Part shown: piece by piece, positions 1 through 9,535 of the stretch
How positions within the stretch are numbered: position 1 is the stretch's first letter
Layout of the letters: every line of letters begins with the position of its first letter
Source: Rutidosis leptorrhynchoides
Taxonomy: Eukaryota > Streptophyta > Magnoliopsida > Asterales > Asteraceae
DNA length: 64,000 nucleotides
Assembly: GCF_046630445.1 (NCBI RefSeq)
Contig: NC_092339.1
Location: forward strand, 81,883,501 to 81,947,500
Direction: 5' to 3'
The notes under the pieces: model-generated
What the model saw: only the letters and a program-made list of their open reading frames with translations
Told to the model about the DNA's origin: nothing
The model's database searches: none
Program-made: the position numbers and the translations under genes

Positions 1-142
1 TGAACAGCATGTTATTGTTTGGTGTAATAGGTGACTTGCAACAACCACTTACAAGATAAGAGGATTCTATTGTTAAGATTATACAAGGTGAGTGTAATTA
101 TTATGTATATGTATGCATAGGTATGTGTGTTTGTGTGTGTGG
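1..142. other. Non-coding flank, no gene seen
   Basis: AT-rich sequence ending in a short TG-rich run (about 119-141). I see no open frame, splice signal or repeat that identifies it. Confidence 0.4.
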
Positions 143-372
143 TTATAGTGAATAGACTATTCGTCGAATTCACTTAACGCCTTTCGTTGGGACAACACGT
201 TGAATATAGTGAATAGACCGTTCAGGGATTCACTATATGTAGTTCTTCGACACGTGCTTGGTGTAAGTGAATAGATCATTTGGCATATTTACTTACATCG
301 ATAATGGGTAGACACTCGGTGACATAGTGAATAAAGTGAATACACCATTTGGCGGATTCACTATAGTGTCGT
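143..372. repeat. Four imperfect hairpin repeats (AGTGAAT...ATTCACT)
   Basis: Four related units lie at about 146-176, 205-235, 264-295 and 323-367. Each starts with tAGTGAATA, has a variable GC-richer middle and ends with ATTCACTtA or a variant, so each can fold into a hairpin of roughly 30 nt. Unit spacing is about 60 bp. The ends are conserved while the middles differ. Function unknown; this may be part of an old LTR. Confidence 0.6.
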
Positions 373-533
373 TTGTCGACCGTCAATCGTCAACCGATGA
401 TTATGGTTAACCATAAGTGTGGTGTTCAAGTTATTAGTTTACCATATGAGCTAATGTTTGATTGTGTGTTACGTGGCTATGTTACGGTAGCATGTTTGTC
501 AATATGAATGTATGCTTGATGTTTTAGCAATGA
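373..533. other. Non-coding spacer, no gene seen
   Basis: No supported feature between the hairpin repeats and the TATG microsatellite. Confidence 0.4.
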
Positions 534-664
534 ATGAATGTATGTATGTATGTATGTATGTATGTATGTATGTATGTATGTACGTATGTACGTAGGTACG
601 TATGTACGTACATACGTACGTACGTATGTATGTATGTATGTATGTATGTATGTACGTACGTATG
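534..664. repeat. (TATG)n/(TACG)n microsatellite
   Basis: A tetranucleotide array of TATG units with many TACG variants, about 130 bp. The open frames it generates (TYIHTYIH-type peptides on the minus strand) come from the repeat and are not genes. Confidence 0.9.
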
Positions 665-845
665 TGATATGCGCAAAGCACACCTAATCTTATTGTAATA
701 TACTTACGAATTCGTCCATTGGGAGCAAAGTTTAGGATTTGAAAACTATTAATTATTCTGAAGATTTTAGTTGTAAAATGGGGTTTTGATTTAAAATTAA
801 TTAAAACAGAGAAAGTAAATATGAGTTCAAATAGATAAGGGGTAT

Positions 846-1490
846 TCACTTAGATTCAATTCCCTAGGTTCCGGATTGCTTTTATTAAGAACAATGTAAT
901 TAAATCCCTAAGTATAACTCTCGTTAACCAAGTTCATTAATCAATTAGTAAGATAAGCCGGTGTCCCTTACTTAGTTACCAATTATATCATAAAAGTGTC
1001 GGTTTTTCACGATGGTCTCCCAGACGCTTCTGAAGAACACAATCAATCAATATTAACTACTCAAGATTATGATTCAGTTGAAGGGTAAATCGGTGTCCCT
1101 CTTTAGGCTTCACAATTATCTACTCAATTGATGAGATTAATTACTAATCTAATTACACCGGTCTCCAGTATGTAATTCAAATTATCTATTTATTTCTCAA
1201 TAACCTAGATAAATTAATTGATCTAGTAACTCTCGTTACATCAATCAACAGACTTATAATTAATGGGATCAATTAATGGGAGTAATTAAGAATCATGAAT
1301 CAAGAGCAATTAATTTTATAGACACAAAAGATTAGCAATCCATCACCTAGGTTCAATCATCTAAGTGAATACGATAAATTTAGCTACTCATAATTAGACT
1401 TGAATCAACAAACAAACAAATTGAGCACAAATTATCAATCATCATAGTAAACAACAGATCAAAATAAAAAGTACCAATTGTTCGAGTGCT
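846..1490 (-). repeat. LTR-like dispersed repeat, minus copy
   Basis: Read on the minus strand this stretch matches 51390-51790. Both contain GAGTAGCTAAAT, then ACTTAGATGATTGAACC, then TAGGTGATG, followed further on by a GGAGACCGGTGTAATTAG-like block. Inside the copy a motif close to GGGACACCGG recurs about four times at intervals of roughly 80-150 bp (near 960, 1010, 1090 and 1160). This looks like the end of an LTR of an old retroelement. No open frame. Confidence 0.6.
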
Positions 1491-1691
1491 AAACAATATC
1501 CAAAGTTAAGCAAAAGTCCATACAAGTTGAAGAACAAAAGTCTTTTCTTTCGTACAGTAGCTTCCAAGAACGAATAAAGAAAATAATAATAATACTCCCA
1601 CTTGGTCGTAACTTCCAGGGGAACACCAAAAAAAGACTAATAAAATAAACTAAACCTAATTCCCCTTCTTTTCGTCTAACGATACACGGAG

Positions 1692-1719
<28 letters not shown>
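1692..1719. repeat. (TA)n microsatellite
   Basis: About 14 TA units. The short frame over it encodes only an Ile-Tyr run and is not a gene. Confidence 0.9.
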
Positions 1720-1723
<4 letters not shown>

Positions 1724-2784
1724 TATCTCATCCCATAACCCCTTGTAAACGTAATGGATCTTTAAATCCAATAAATGGGTTGATGTGGTGGAAGTTTATA
1801 AATAAAAAAAAATGAATCCAGCATGCCTCTTGGACTAATATTCGGCCCAAAAAATAAATAAATCAACACCAAATTATTTCTCAATCTTCGCACGAGTTAA
1901 TACTTCATACGCAAAATTCATATTTGAGGTTTAAGCAGTACAAGTTCACAAATTTATTCCAGAATTCGCTTTTCATGATCTCGAGTATGAAACAATCTCT
2001 TTTTTTTTCTTCAATTTATTTCCAATCTCCTCGCAATTCAAACCCGAATCGCCAAATCTCATCGTGTGAACCTGAAATCATTTTTCTTGACATTTTAGCT
2101 TCAAAACACCTCTAAACCACTATATATACTTCAAGTAACACCTCAAACATAACCTTAACATAAAAGGCGATATCTTCACTAATATCTTCAATTATAAACC
2201 GAAAATAACACAAATGAACCCGATATTGCGAGAAGAAATATGTATAAATCGAGCAATATCAGTATGTATGTATGTATAATTATTATATTCACTAAGCATT
2301 AGCTTACTCTTTTCGTTGATGACTCTTTTTATAGATTCAAGTGCAAGGAGTTGGTGGGCTAAAGAAATCTTTTGGCGTGACTGGTAGCTTGTCTTAAAAC
2401 CATGCTCACTACTAGTGTCTTTTAAAGCTGTTTCATTTGGGTCAAAGTTACCATTTTGTCATGCGTTGGGTTGAAATTACCCAAAGATGATCTAAACATG
2501 CTGTAAACTGTAAATTATATTTTGTAATGTTATATCAAACATGTTTTGTGTATTATGTGTAATATAAATTGGTAAAAGAAGTTTTGGAATGGTGCAAGTG
2601 CAAGAAACTGCACTGGATTCTGGATCAGTAAAATTGCGGGGCGCGAAACGAACTTCAAAGTACGGTGCAATAAACTAATGTTGTAAGTTTTCAAGACGTA
2701 ATTATTTAAGTAATTCTGAACCCAGGAAGATGTTACTAGATTGCGAAACGAACTTTAAAGAATGGAGCAAGGGTGAATGGACTT
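1720..2784. other. AT-rich non-coding region, no gene seen
   Basis: The open frames here are short and have no recognisable domain. Two stretches (about 2630-2660 and 2735-2765) share the phrase GCGAAACGAACTT and a near-identical follow-on, so a small local duplication is possible. The end of the stretch may hold unrecognised 5' gag sequence of element A. Confidence 0.4.
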
Positions 2785-3280
2785 GAATACCTTCAAGTCT
2801 AATTTCGTGGACAAAGCTCAGTTTTGCCCCGAGTTTGTTGGCAACGATGATTGTTGATGGAAACTTTTAACCGTTTGATGAATGAAAATTTACATGAAAG
2901 AATAAGCCTTGGTCATGTTGATACTTTTGCCAAGTTGTTTGAAGTGGTGAAGGGGTTTGAGACGAATTTACCTAAGAAGGTAGATCAAACATCACACAAA
3001 TGGAAGTTTGAAGCTACAAGCTCGCCAAGTAAGAAAACGAAAAGTGTGGCTGAAAGTGTTGGAAGTGTGAAGAAAGGGAGTTCGGGTTCGACTTCCATTA
3101 AATGTTTCAATTGTGGGCAAAAGGGGTCATATTTCCCGGAATTACCGAAACCGAAACAAGAGCTAATTGTATGTTTTAAATGTCATCATGAAAGTCACCG
3201 AAGGGCCAACTGTCCTGAGTTGACCAAAGAAGAAATGAAAAAGGATACGAAGAAGAGGTTAGAAAAATCGGCGGGGCCCG
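2785..3280 (+). pseudogene. gag: gag of old gypsy element A, C-terminal part
   Basis: The translation from about 2790 (NTFKSNFVDKAQFCPEFVG) matches the gag of Ty3/gypsy elements. A frame change near 2850 leads into LMETFNRLMNENL and a Lys/Ser-rich linker, then two zinc-knuckle-like motifs. The first (CFNCGQKGSYFPEL) has lost its His/Cys order; the second (CFKCHHESHRRANC) is near CX2CX4HX4C. The chain stops exactly where element D is inserted at 3281 and resumes in the same order at 20272. The element is decayed and on the plus strand. Confidence 0.8.
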
Positions 3281-3733
3281 TGATAATGCTAAAAACGAAC
3301 ATATATTTCATAGCATTATTCCTCAAGAAAGACAAGCTTTTAGTTGCAATTGTTCTATTTACAAGTGATATTCGTTTAAATAATAAAAGGTGAAGACAAA
3401 AGACAGATTCGACGAATTGAAGACGCAAACGACCAAAAAGCTCAAAAGAACAAAAGACAATCAAAAAGGTTCCAATTATTGATAAGAAACGTCTCGAAAT
3501 TACAAGAGTACAAGATTCAAAACGCAAAGTACAAAATATAAAATTGTACGCAAGGACGTTCGAAAATCCGGAACCGGGACCAGAGTCAACTCTTAACGCT
3601 CGACGCAACGGACTAAAAATTACAAGTTAACTATGTATATAAATATAATATAATATATAATTAATTATATATATATTATATATATAATAAAAACCGTCGG
3701 CAGAGAAAGACTCCAAGATGTGAGCTGGAATTT

Positions 3734-3813
3734 CAAACTCCGCGACTCGCGGAGTTTGAAGGCAAAATTCACCGCGAGTCGCGGAGCCCCAAAAATCAAA
3801 AATCCCTATAAAG
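3734..3813 (+). promoter_or_regulatory. Element D LTR promoter: phased palindrome pair plus TATA
   Basis: First palindrome 3734-3758: 12-bp arms around a single C, core CTCCGCGACTCGCGGAG. Second palindrome 3772-3784: CCGCGAGTCGCGG. Their centres are 32 bp apart. The TATA box TATAAAG is at 3807-3813, 22 bp after the second palindrome. The same module is in the 3' LTR (18750-18829), where one arm of the second palindrome carries a C-to-T change. Promoter function is inferred from position and the TATA box. Confidence 0.7.
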
Positions 3814-4735
3814 CAAACCGAATTCTGATCAAAATTTCATATCTTTTTTCTTCCTCATTCATACGTAAAATTTATATTTATATTTATAATTTATATTTTA
3901 ATTTTAATTATAATTCTAATAATAAGGGTATGTTAGCGAATATTGTAAGGGTGTAAGTCGAAATTCTGTCCGTGTAACGCTACGCTATTTTTAATCATTG
4001 TAAGTTATGTTCAACCTTTTTATATTAATGTCTCATAGCTAAGTTATTATTATGCTTATTTAAAACGAAGTAATCATGATGTTGGGCTAATTACTAAAAT
4101 TGGGTAATTGGGCTTTGTACCATAATTGGGGTTTGGACAAAAGAACGACACTTGTGGAAATTAGACTATGGGCTATTAATGGGCTTTATATTTGTTTAAC
4201 TAAATGATAGTTTGTTAATGTTAATATAAAGATTTACAATTGGGCGTCCCTATAAATTACCATATACACTCGATCGGACACGATGGGCGGGGTATTTATA
4301 TGTACGAATAATCGTTCATTTAACCGGACACGGGAATGGATTAATAGCCACTAGAATAATTAAAACAGGGGTGAAATTACATTCAAGGGTAATTGGTGTA
4401 ATTGTTAACAAAGTAGTAAAACCTTGGTTTACACGCAGTCGATAACCTGGTGTATTCATTAAACAAAGTATTAAAACCTTGTTACAATTCGAATCCCCAA
4501 TTAGTTGGAATATTTAACTTCGGGTATAAGAATAATTTGATGAGGACACTCGCACTTTATATTTATGACTGATGGACTGTTATGGACAAAAACCAGACGG
4601 ACATATTAAATAATCCAGGACAAAGGACAATTAACCCATGGGCATAAAACTAAAATCAACACCTCAAACATCATGATTACGGAAGTTTAAATAAGCATAA
4701 TTCTTTTATTTCATATTTAATTTCCTTTATTTTAT

Positions 4736-4872
4736 ATTTAATTGCACTTCTAATTATCGCACTTTTATTTATTGTTATTTAATCGCACTTTTAATTATCG
4801 TACTTTTTAATTATCGTAAGTTTATTTTATCGCACTTTTATTATTCGCAATTTCATTATCGTTATTTACTTT
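4736..4872 (+). repeat. Degenerate TTATCGCACTTTTA repeats in LTR
   Basis: About seven imperfect copies of a 14-20 bp unit (TAATTATCGCACTTTTA and variants) lie downstream of the promoter in the LTR. They are also present in the 3' LTR at about 19752-19888. Role unknown. Confidence 0.65.
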
Positions 4873-5263
4873 ACGCTTTAATTTAAGTCTTGTATTTATT
4901 TTATATTTTACATTAGGTTTTAACTGCGACTAAAGTCTTAAAATCGACAAACCGGTCATTAAACGGTAAAAACCCCCCTTTATAATAATAATATTACTTA
5001 TATATATATTTGTATTTTTATAAAAGTAAACTAATATAGCGTTGAGCTTTGTTTAAAGATTTCCCTGTGGAACGAACCGGACTTACTAAAAACTACACTA
5101 CTGTACGATTAGGTACACTGCCTATAAGTGTTGTAGCAAGGTTTAAGTATATCCATTCTATAAATAAATAAATATCTTGTGTAAAATTGTATCGTATTTA
5201 ATAGTATTTTCGCACTAAAAATAATACTATTTTATATACACCTCGCATAACATCAAGTATTTT

Positions 5264-5281
5264 TGGCGCCGCTGCCGGGGA
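5264..5281 (+). other. Element D primer-binding site (tRNA-Asp type)
   Basis: TGGCGCCGCTGCCGGGGA begins 8 bases after the LTR end. It is complementary to the 3' end of plant tRNA-Asp apart from one transition, as is usual for Athila elements. It primes minus-strand synthesis. Confidence 0.85.
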
Positions 5282-6667
5282 ACACTCTTAAACGCCGGAA
5301 GCGCAACGCTAATATAAAAAAAAAAAAAGATTTTTAGTTACTTTTATTAAAAGTCGTTTTTGTAAAAATACGTTTTAAAAATTCGAAAATATAAAAAGAA
5401 AAACAAAAATATAAGTATTTTTAAGATTTTGTTAAATATTTAAGTTTTATAAGTTTCTTTATTTTTATTTTAGTTTATAAAAATATAAGTTTTAATATCT
5501 TTTATTTAATTAAAAAACAGAAAACAGAAAATAAATAAAAAAAAAATAAATAAAGAAAAAACGCGTCGAATATTGAAAGCTGTCATCTGAATTCTGGAAC
5601 CCCGCGACTCGCGGGGTTTGAAGCATTATATACCGCAAGTCGCGGAGCTTCTCTGACAGGCGACAAAAAACCCTAATCCTGCATTAATTACGATTATTAA
5701 TTATTTATTATTATTATTTAACCCTAATTATTATTATTATTATTAGTTTTATTTTTACTTTTACTTTTTATTTAATTTATGTATTTAGTATTAATTAGTT
5801 TTATTAAATTGTAAAATTAGTAGTTTTATTAAATAAATAATATAAAAATAATATTTTTATAAAAATTGTAATTTTTACAACTTTTTGTATATTTTTATAT
5901 TTTGTACCTTTTTAATCGTTGTAGCGTAATATTTGTATTTTTTAGCTCATATTTAATTTTAAACTTAGTTTTTGCTATAGTTATTTTTACTCCTAGATTT
6001 TTAGGCTTTGCCGTAGAATTCCTTAAGTGTTTTTTCTTTAGACTAAGATTTAGGTACTTTAGAATTTTGCGACGCCTTTTTTAAGTTTTAGTTTCTTTTT
6101 AAGTTATTTCCATTTGGGATTTAGTTTCTCCTGTAAGCTTTAATATTTTTAGACCTTTTACTATGTATCAATTATCATTCCAATTAGTAATCTCAATTTG
6201 CGATTATAATTTTAAGTTAGTTGTAGTAATAAGGTTAGGTTAGTCAAGTATTTTTAAGTTTTTATAAGTTTCTTTTATTTTTCCGTCACCTTTTATTTTT
6301 CAACCATTTTTTCTTTTTCGACCTTTTTCGACGAACTCTTTTTCTTTCTTATTTCTCGCTATTCTAGTTTTAGGACATAGATTTTTATTCTACTTCTTAT
6401 CTAAATTTCTTAAAATTACGAAAATTTATTTTGAGTGGTTAAATTGATAGACATCAAAATTTTCTGGTTCGTAGTAATAGTTGGATTTGTACGTGGACCG
6501 GGTTATTGGAGCCAAACAGTCCTCAATTATATTGAGACCAAACGAATCCTGCCCCTCTGCTGCATCTTTTGGCTATTCGAAACGTGGGCAAAATCAGAAA
6601 AGTCTATTGATTGGATAACTTATTATAATTTTTCTTTCCTTTTAAAAACTAATAGGATATTCAGTGA
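5282..6667 (+). other. Element D 5' leader, AT-rich, no convincing gene
   Basis: About 1.4 kb of untranslated leader with long A/T runs. It holds a third copy of the palindrome pair (5598-5645). A 93-codon frame at 6435-6716 overlaps the start of gag; it has no recognisable domain and I do not call it a gene. Confidence 0.7.
5598..5645 (+). promoter_or_regulatory. Palindrome pair in the element D leader
   Basis: Palindrome AACCCCGCGACTCGCGGGGTT at 5598-5618 has changed both arms together relative to the LTR copy (CTCCGCGA to CCCCGCGA on one side, the matching change on the other). The second palindrome at 5633-5645 (CCGCAAGTCGCGG) has one broken pair. Centres are 31 bp apart. A TATATA lies between them, but none follows at the usual distance. 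It could act in RNA folding, dimerisation or packaging, or be a relic of promoter duplication. Confidence 0.55.
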
Positions 6668-9535
6668 ATGCACCGAGCAAGACGTTCATCACCTTTTGTA
6701 CGTTCACCACCTGTAACTAGATCAAGACATTTAGCAAATATAACCGCCGTTGATTTTTCTTTAGAATCGTCATCCAGTCGACCAAGTACTTCAGTTCAAA
6801 TTTCCGATAATCCATTTTTTGAACCCGACATCACAATTGAGAATCCGGAGAATATTCAGGAACGGTTCGTAGATCCTGAACCACTAAACTTTCCTCCGGA
6901 GCCACCAATCATTCAAACAGAGATTGTTGAGGAACGAACTATTAAATCAGAATCATCTAGTGATACCGATTCAACAAATTCAATTATGGAGAATCTGGAA
7001 CCTTTAAGTATGGAAGACCGAATGAGAGCTAAACGCACTGGCCAAGGTCACGCAATTACTCATCCAGACATTAATGCGCCAGATTATGAAATCAAAGGAC
7101 AAATTCTACACATGGTGACTAATCAATGCCAATTTAGTGGTGCGCCGAAGGAAGATCCAAATGAACATCTACGTACCTTTAATAGGATCTGCACACTATT
7201 TAAAATCCGAGAAGTGGAGGATGAACAGATATATCTCATGTTATTTCCCTGGACTTTAAAGGGAGAAGCCAAAGATTGGTTGGAATCGTTACCTGAAGGG
7301 GCGATCGATACATGGGACGTTTTAATTGACAAATTTCTTAAACAATTCTTTCCTGCATCTAAAGCCGTAAGACTTCAAGCAGAAATTGTTACGTTTACAC
7401 AGAAACCGAATGAAACTCTATATGAGGCGTGGACAAGATATGGAAAGTTGTTAAGAGGATGTCCGCAACATGGTTTAGACACCTGTCAAATAGTACAAAT
7501 ATTCTACCAAGGATGCGACATCATTACAAGAAAAGACATAGATATAGCAGCTGGTGGTTCTATTATGAAGAAAACCGAAACTGATGCTTACAAAATTATT
7601 GATAACACTGCTTCCCACTCACATGAGTGGCACCAAGAAAAAGACATCATTAGATCATCTAAAGCAGCTAGAGCCGATTCTAGCCATGACTTAGATTCCA
7701 TTTCCGCAAAGATAGATGCTGTGGAGAGACGAATGGAAAAGATGACTAAGGATATTCACTCAATACGAATTAGTTGTGAGCAGTGTGGAGGACCACATTT
7801 GACAAAAGATTGTCTCAGTATTGAATTAACAATGGAACAAAGAGAGAATATTTCATACATAAACCAAAGGCCTGGAAATAATTATCAGAATAATTATCAA
7901 CCGCCAAGACCGATTTACAATCAAAACCAGAATTATAACCGAAATATTCCATACAACAACCAACAAGGTCCTAGCAATCAACAAGTATCCAATAATACTT
8001 ACAATCAGCAAAGACCGAATTTTCAAAACAAACCACCACAACAAACCGATGATAAAAAGCCAAATTTAGAAGATATGATGACAAAGCTAGTTGAAACTCA
8101 AACGCAGTTTTTCACATCTCAAAAACAAACTAATGAACAAAATGCTCAAGCATTTAGAAATCAACAAGCTTCTATTCAAAATCTGGAACAAGAAGTAAGT
8201 AACCTAGCAAGGTTAATAGGTGAAAGAAAACCGGGAAGTCTACCTAGTGATACAAATGCTAACCCCCGAAATGAAACAGCTAAAGCCATTACCACAAGAA
8301 GTGGTACAACACTTAAACCACCTGAAATACCTGTAACTTCTGATGAAACTATTCCTACTCCACAAGAACCACAACCTGATCAAGATAAGGAAAAAGAACC
8401 GGTAGTTGAGAAGGTTAATGAAGATAACACAGTTAAGGATAAACCTTATGTTAAACCATACCAACCACCACTTCCTTACCCGAGTAAAATGAAGAAAGAG
8501 AAACTTGAAGCCGAGCAATCCAAATTTTTGGATATGTTTAAACAGATAAATGTAAATCTTCCTTTCATTGATGTGATTTCAGGAATGCCTAGATATGCTA
8601 AATTCTTGAAAGATCTAATCTCAAATAGAAAGAAAATGGAAGAACTCTCGGCTGTTACTATGAATGCTAATTGTTCAGCAGTGCTGTTGAATAAGATACC
8701 AGAAAAATTATCTGATCCAGGAAGTTTCACAATTCCATGTTTTCTGGGTAGTCTTAGTTCAATAGAAGCATTGGCAGACTTAGGTGCTAGTATAAACCTA
8801 ATGCCGTATTCACTATACACTAAACTAGACCTTGGAGAATTCAAACCAACCAGAATAAGCATACAACTAGCCGATAGATCAATAAAATATCCTAGAGGGA
8901 TAATGGAGAACATGCTAGTTAAAGTTGGTACTTTAGTATTTCCAGTAGATTTTGTTGTTTTGGACATGGAGGAAGATTCTCAAGTTCCTCTCATATTAGG
9001 AAGACCATTCTTAAACACGGCTAAAGCAATGATAGACGTGTTCGGTAAGAAACTGACCCTAAGTATAGAGGATGAGAGTGTTACCTTTTCAGTTGATAGA
9101 GCAATGCAACAACCACAATCTGCAGATGATACATGTTATTATATTCAAACTCTAGATGCACATGCAGAATTATTAGAAGAATTTCCAGAATTACAAGGAA
9201 CAGGAGAATGTTCTTTAGGAGAAGGTAATGAACCAATTGATGAAGCTGAAATGTTAGCTACACTTATAGCTAATGGATATGAACCAACAACAGAAGAAAT
9301 TCAAATGCTAAAAGAAGAAGACAGATATCGATATAAATCATCGATAGAAGAACCTCCGAAATTAGAGTTAAAGCCACTTCCAAACCATTTGGAATACGCT
9401 TATTTACATGGTGAATCTGAATTACCTGTAATAATATCGTCTTCTCTTACTGAAAATGAAAAATCACAACTCATTTCTGTGTTGAAAGCTCATAAACCAG
9501 CCATTGCATGGAAATTCATGATATTAAAGGAATAA
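6668..9535 (+). CDS. gag: Element D Gag-protease
   Basis: A 955-codon frame encoding the capsid/nucleocapsid polyprotein and the aspartic protease. Residues about 150-290 form the retrotransposon Gag domain (ending near [20 protein letters not shown]). A zinc knuckle CX2CX3HX4C ([13 protein letters not shown]) sits near residue 370, followed by an Asn/Gln/Pro-rich linker and a Gln-rich helical segment. The protease is at about 680-800, with the active-site phrase [11 protein letters not shown] (DLG, typical of Athila) and the flap-side ILGRPFL. The frame ends with [11 protein letters not shown], where the pol frame begins one base out of phase. The ATG at 6668 is the first that covers the whole conserved region. 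Confidence 0.92.
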   Translation: MHRARRSSPFVRSPPVTRSRHLANITAVDFSLESSSSRPSTSVQISDNPFFEPDITIENPENIQERFVDPEPLNFPPEPPIIQTEIVEERTIKSESSSDTDSTNSIMENLEPLSMEDRMRAKRTGQGHAITHPDINAPDYEIKGQILHMVTNQCQFSGAPKEDPNEHLRTFNRICTLFKIREVEDEQIYLMLFPWTLKGEAKDWLESLPEGAIDTWDVLIDKFLKQFFPASKAVRLQAEIVTFTQKPNETLYEAWTRYGKLLRGCPQHGLDTCQIVQIFYQGCDIITRKDIDIAAGGSIMKKTETDAYKIIDNTASHSHEWHQEKDIIRSSKAARADSSHDLDSISAKIDAVERRMEKMTKDIHSIRISCEQCGGPHLTKDCLSIELTMEQRENISYINQRPGNNYQNNYQPPRPIYNQNQNYNRNIPYNNQQGPSNQQVSNNTYNQQRPNFQNKPPQQTDDKKPNLEDMMTKLVETQTQFFTSQKQTNEQNAQAFRNQQASIQNLEQEVSNLARLIGERKPGSLPSDTNANPRNETAKAITTRSGTTLKPPEIPVTSDETIPTPQEPQPDQDKEKEPVVEKVNEDNTVKDKPYVKPYQPPLPYPSKMKKEKLEAEQSKFLDMFKQINVNLPFIDVISGMPRYAKFLKDLISNRKKMEELSAVTMNANCSAVLLNKIPEKLSDPGSFTIPCFLGSLSSIEALADLGASINLMPYSLYTKLDLGEFKPTRISIQLADRSIKYPRGIMENMLVKVGTLVFPVDFVVLDMEEDSQVPLILGRPFLNTAKAMIDVFGKKLTLSIEDESVTFSVDRAMQQPQSADDTCYYIQTLDAHAELLEEFPELQGTGECSLGEGNEPIDEAEMLATLIANGYEPTTEEIQMLKEEDRYRYKSSIEEPPKLELKPLPNHLEYAYLHGESELPVIISSSLTENEKSQLISVLKAHKPAIAWKFMILKE

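Larger units (their letters stand above)
3281..5255 (+). repeat. Element D 5' LTR
   Basis: Direct repeat of 18297-20271 with equal length. Differences noted: C/T and C/A in the first 300 bases, C/T in the second palindrome (3772 against 18788), C/G near 4661, C/A near 5174. The core promoter is at 3734-3813. Near the 3' end is the phrase CCTGTGGAACGAACC, a motif also found in other Athila/Tat-like LTR ends in this window. Confidence 0.95.

Noticed and set aside
477..849. Open frames encoding TYIHTYIH-type peptides
   Set aside because: They are translations of the TATG/TACG microsatellite and have no independent support.
3195..3608. Minus-strand frame starting MRRALRVDSGPGSG at the start of the D LTR, repeated at 18280-18624
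   Set aside because: It lies antisense to the LTR, changes length between the copies and has no domain; a chance frame.
6435..6716. 93-codon frame overlapping the start of gag in element D
   Set aside because: No domain, in the leader and overlapping gag; kept only as a possible upstream ORF.
9508..9535. Programmed -1 frameshift between protease and RT of D
   Set aside because: No standard slippery heptamer or obvious downstream structure was seen; a one-base deletion is simpler. Left open as a finding to check.
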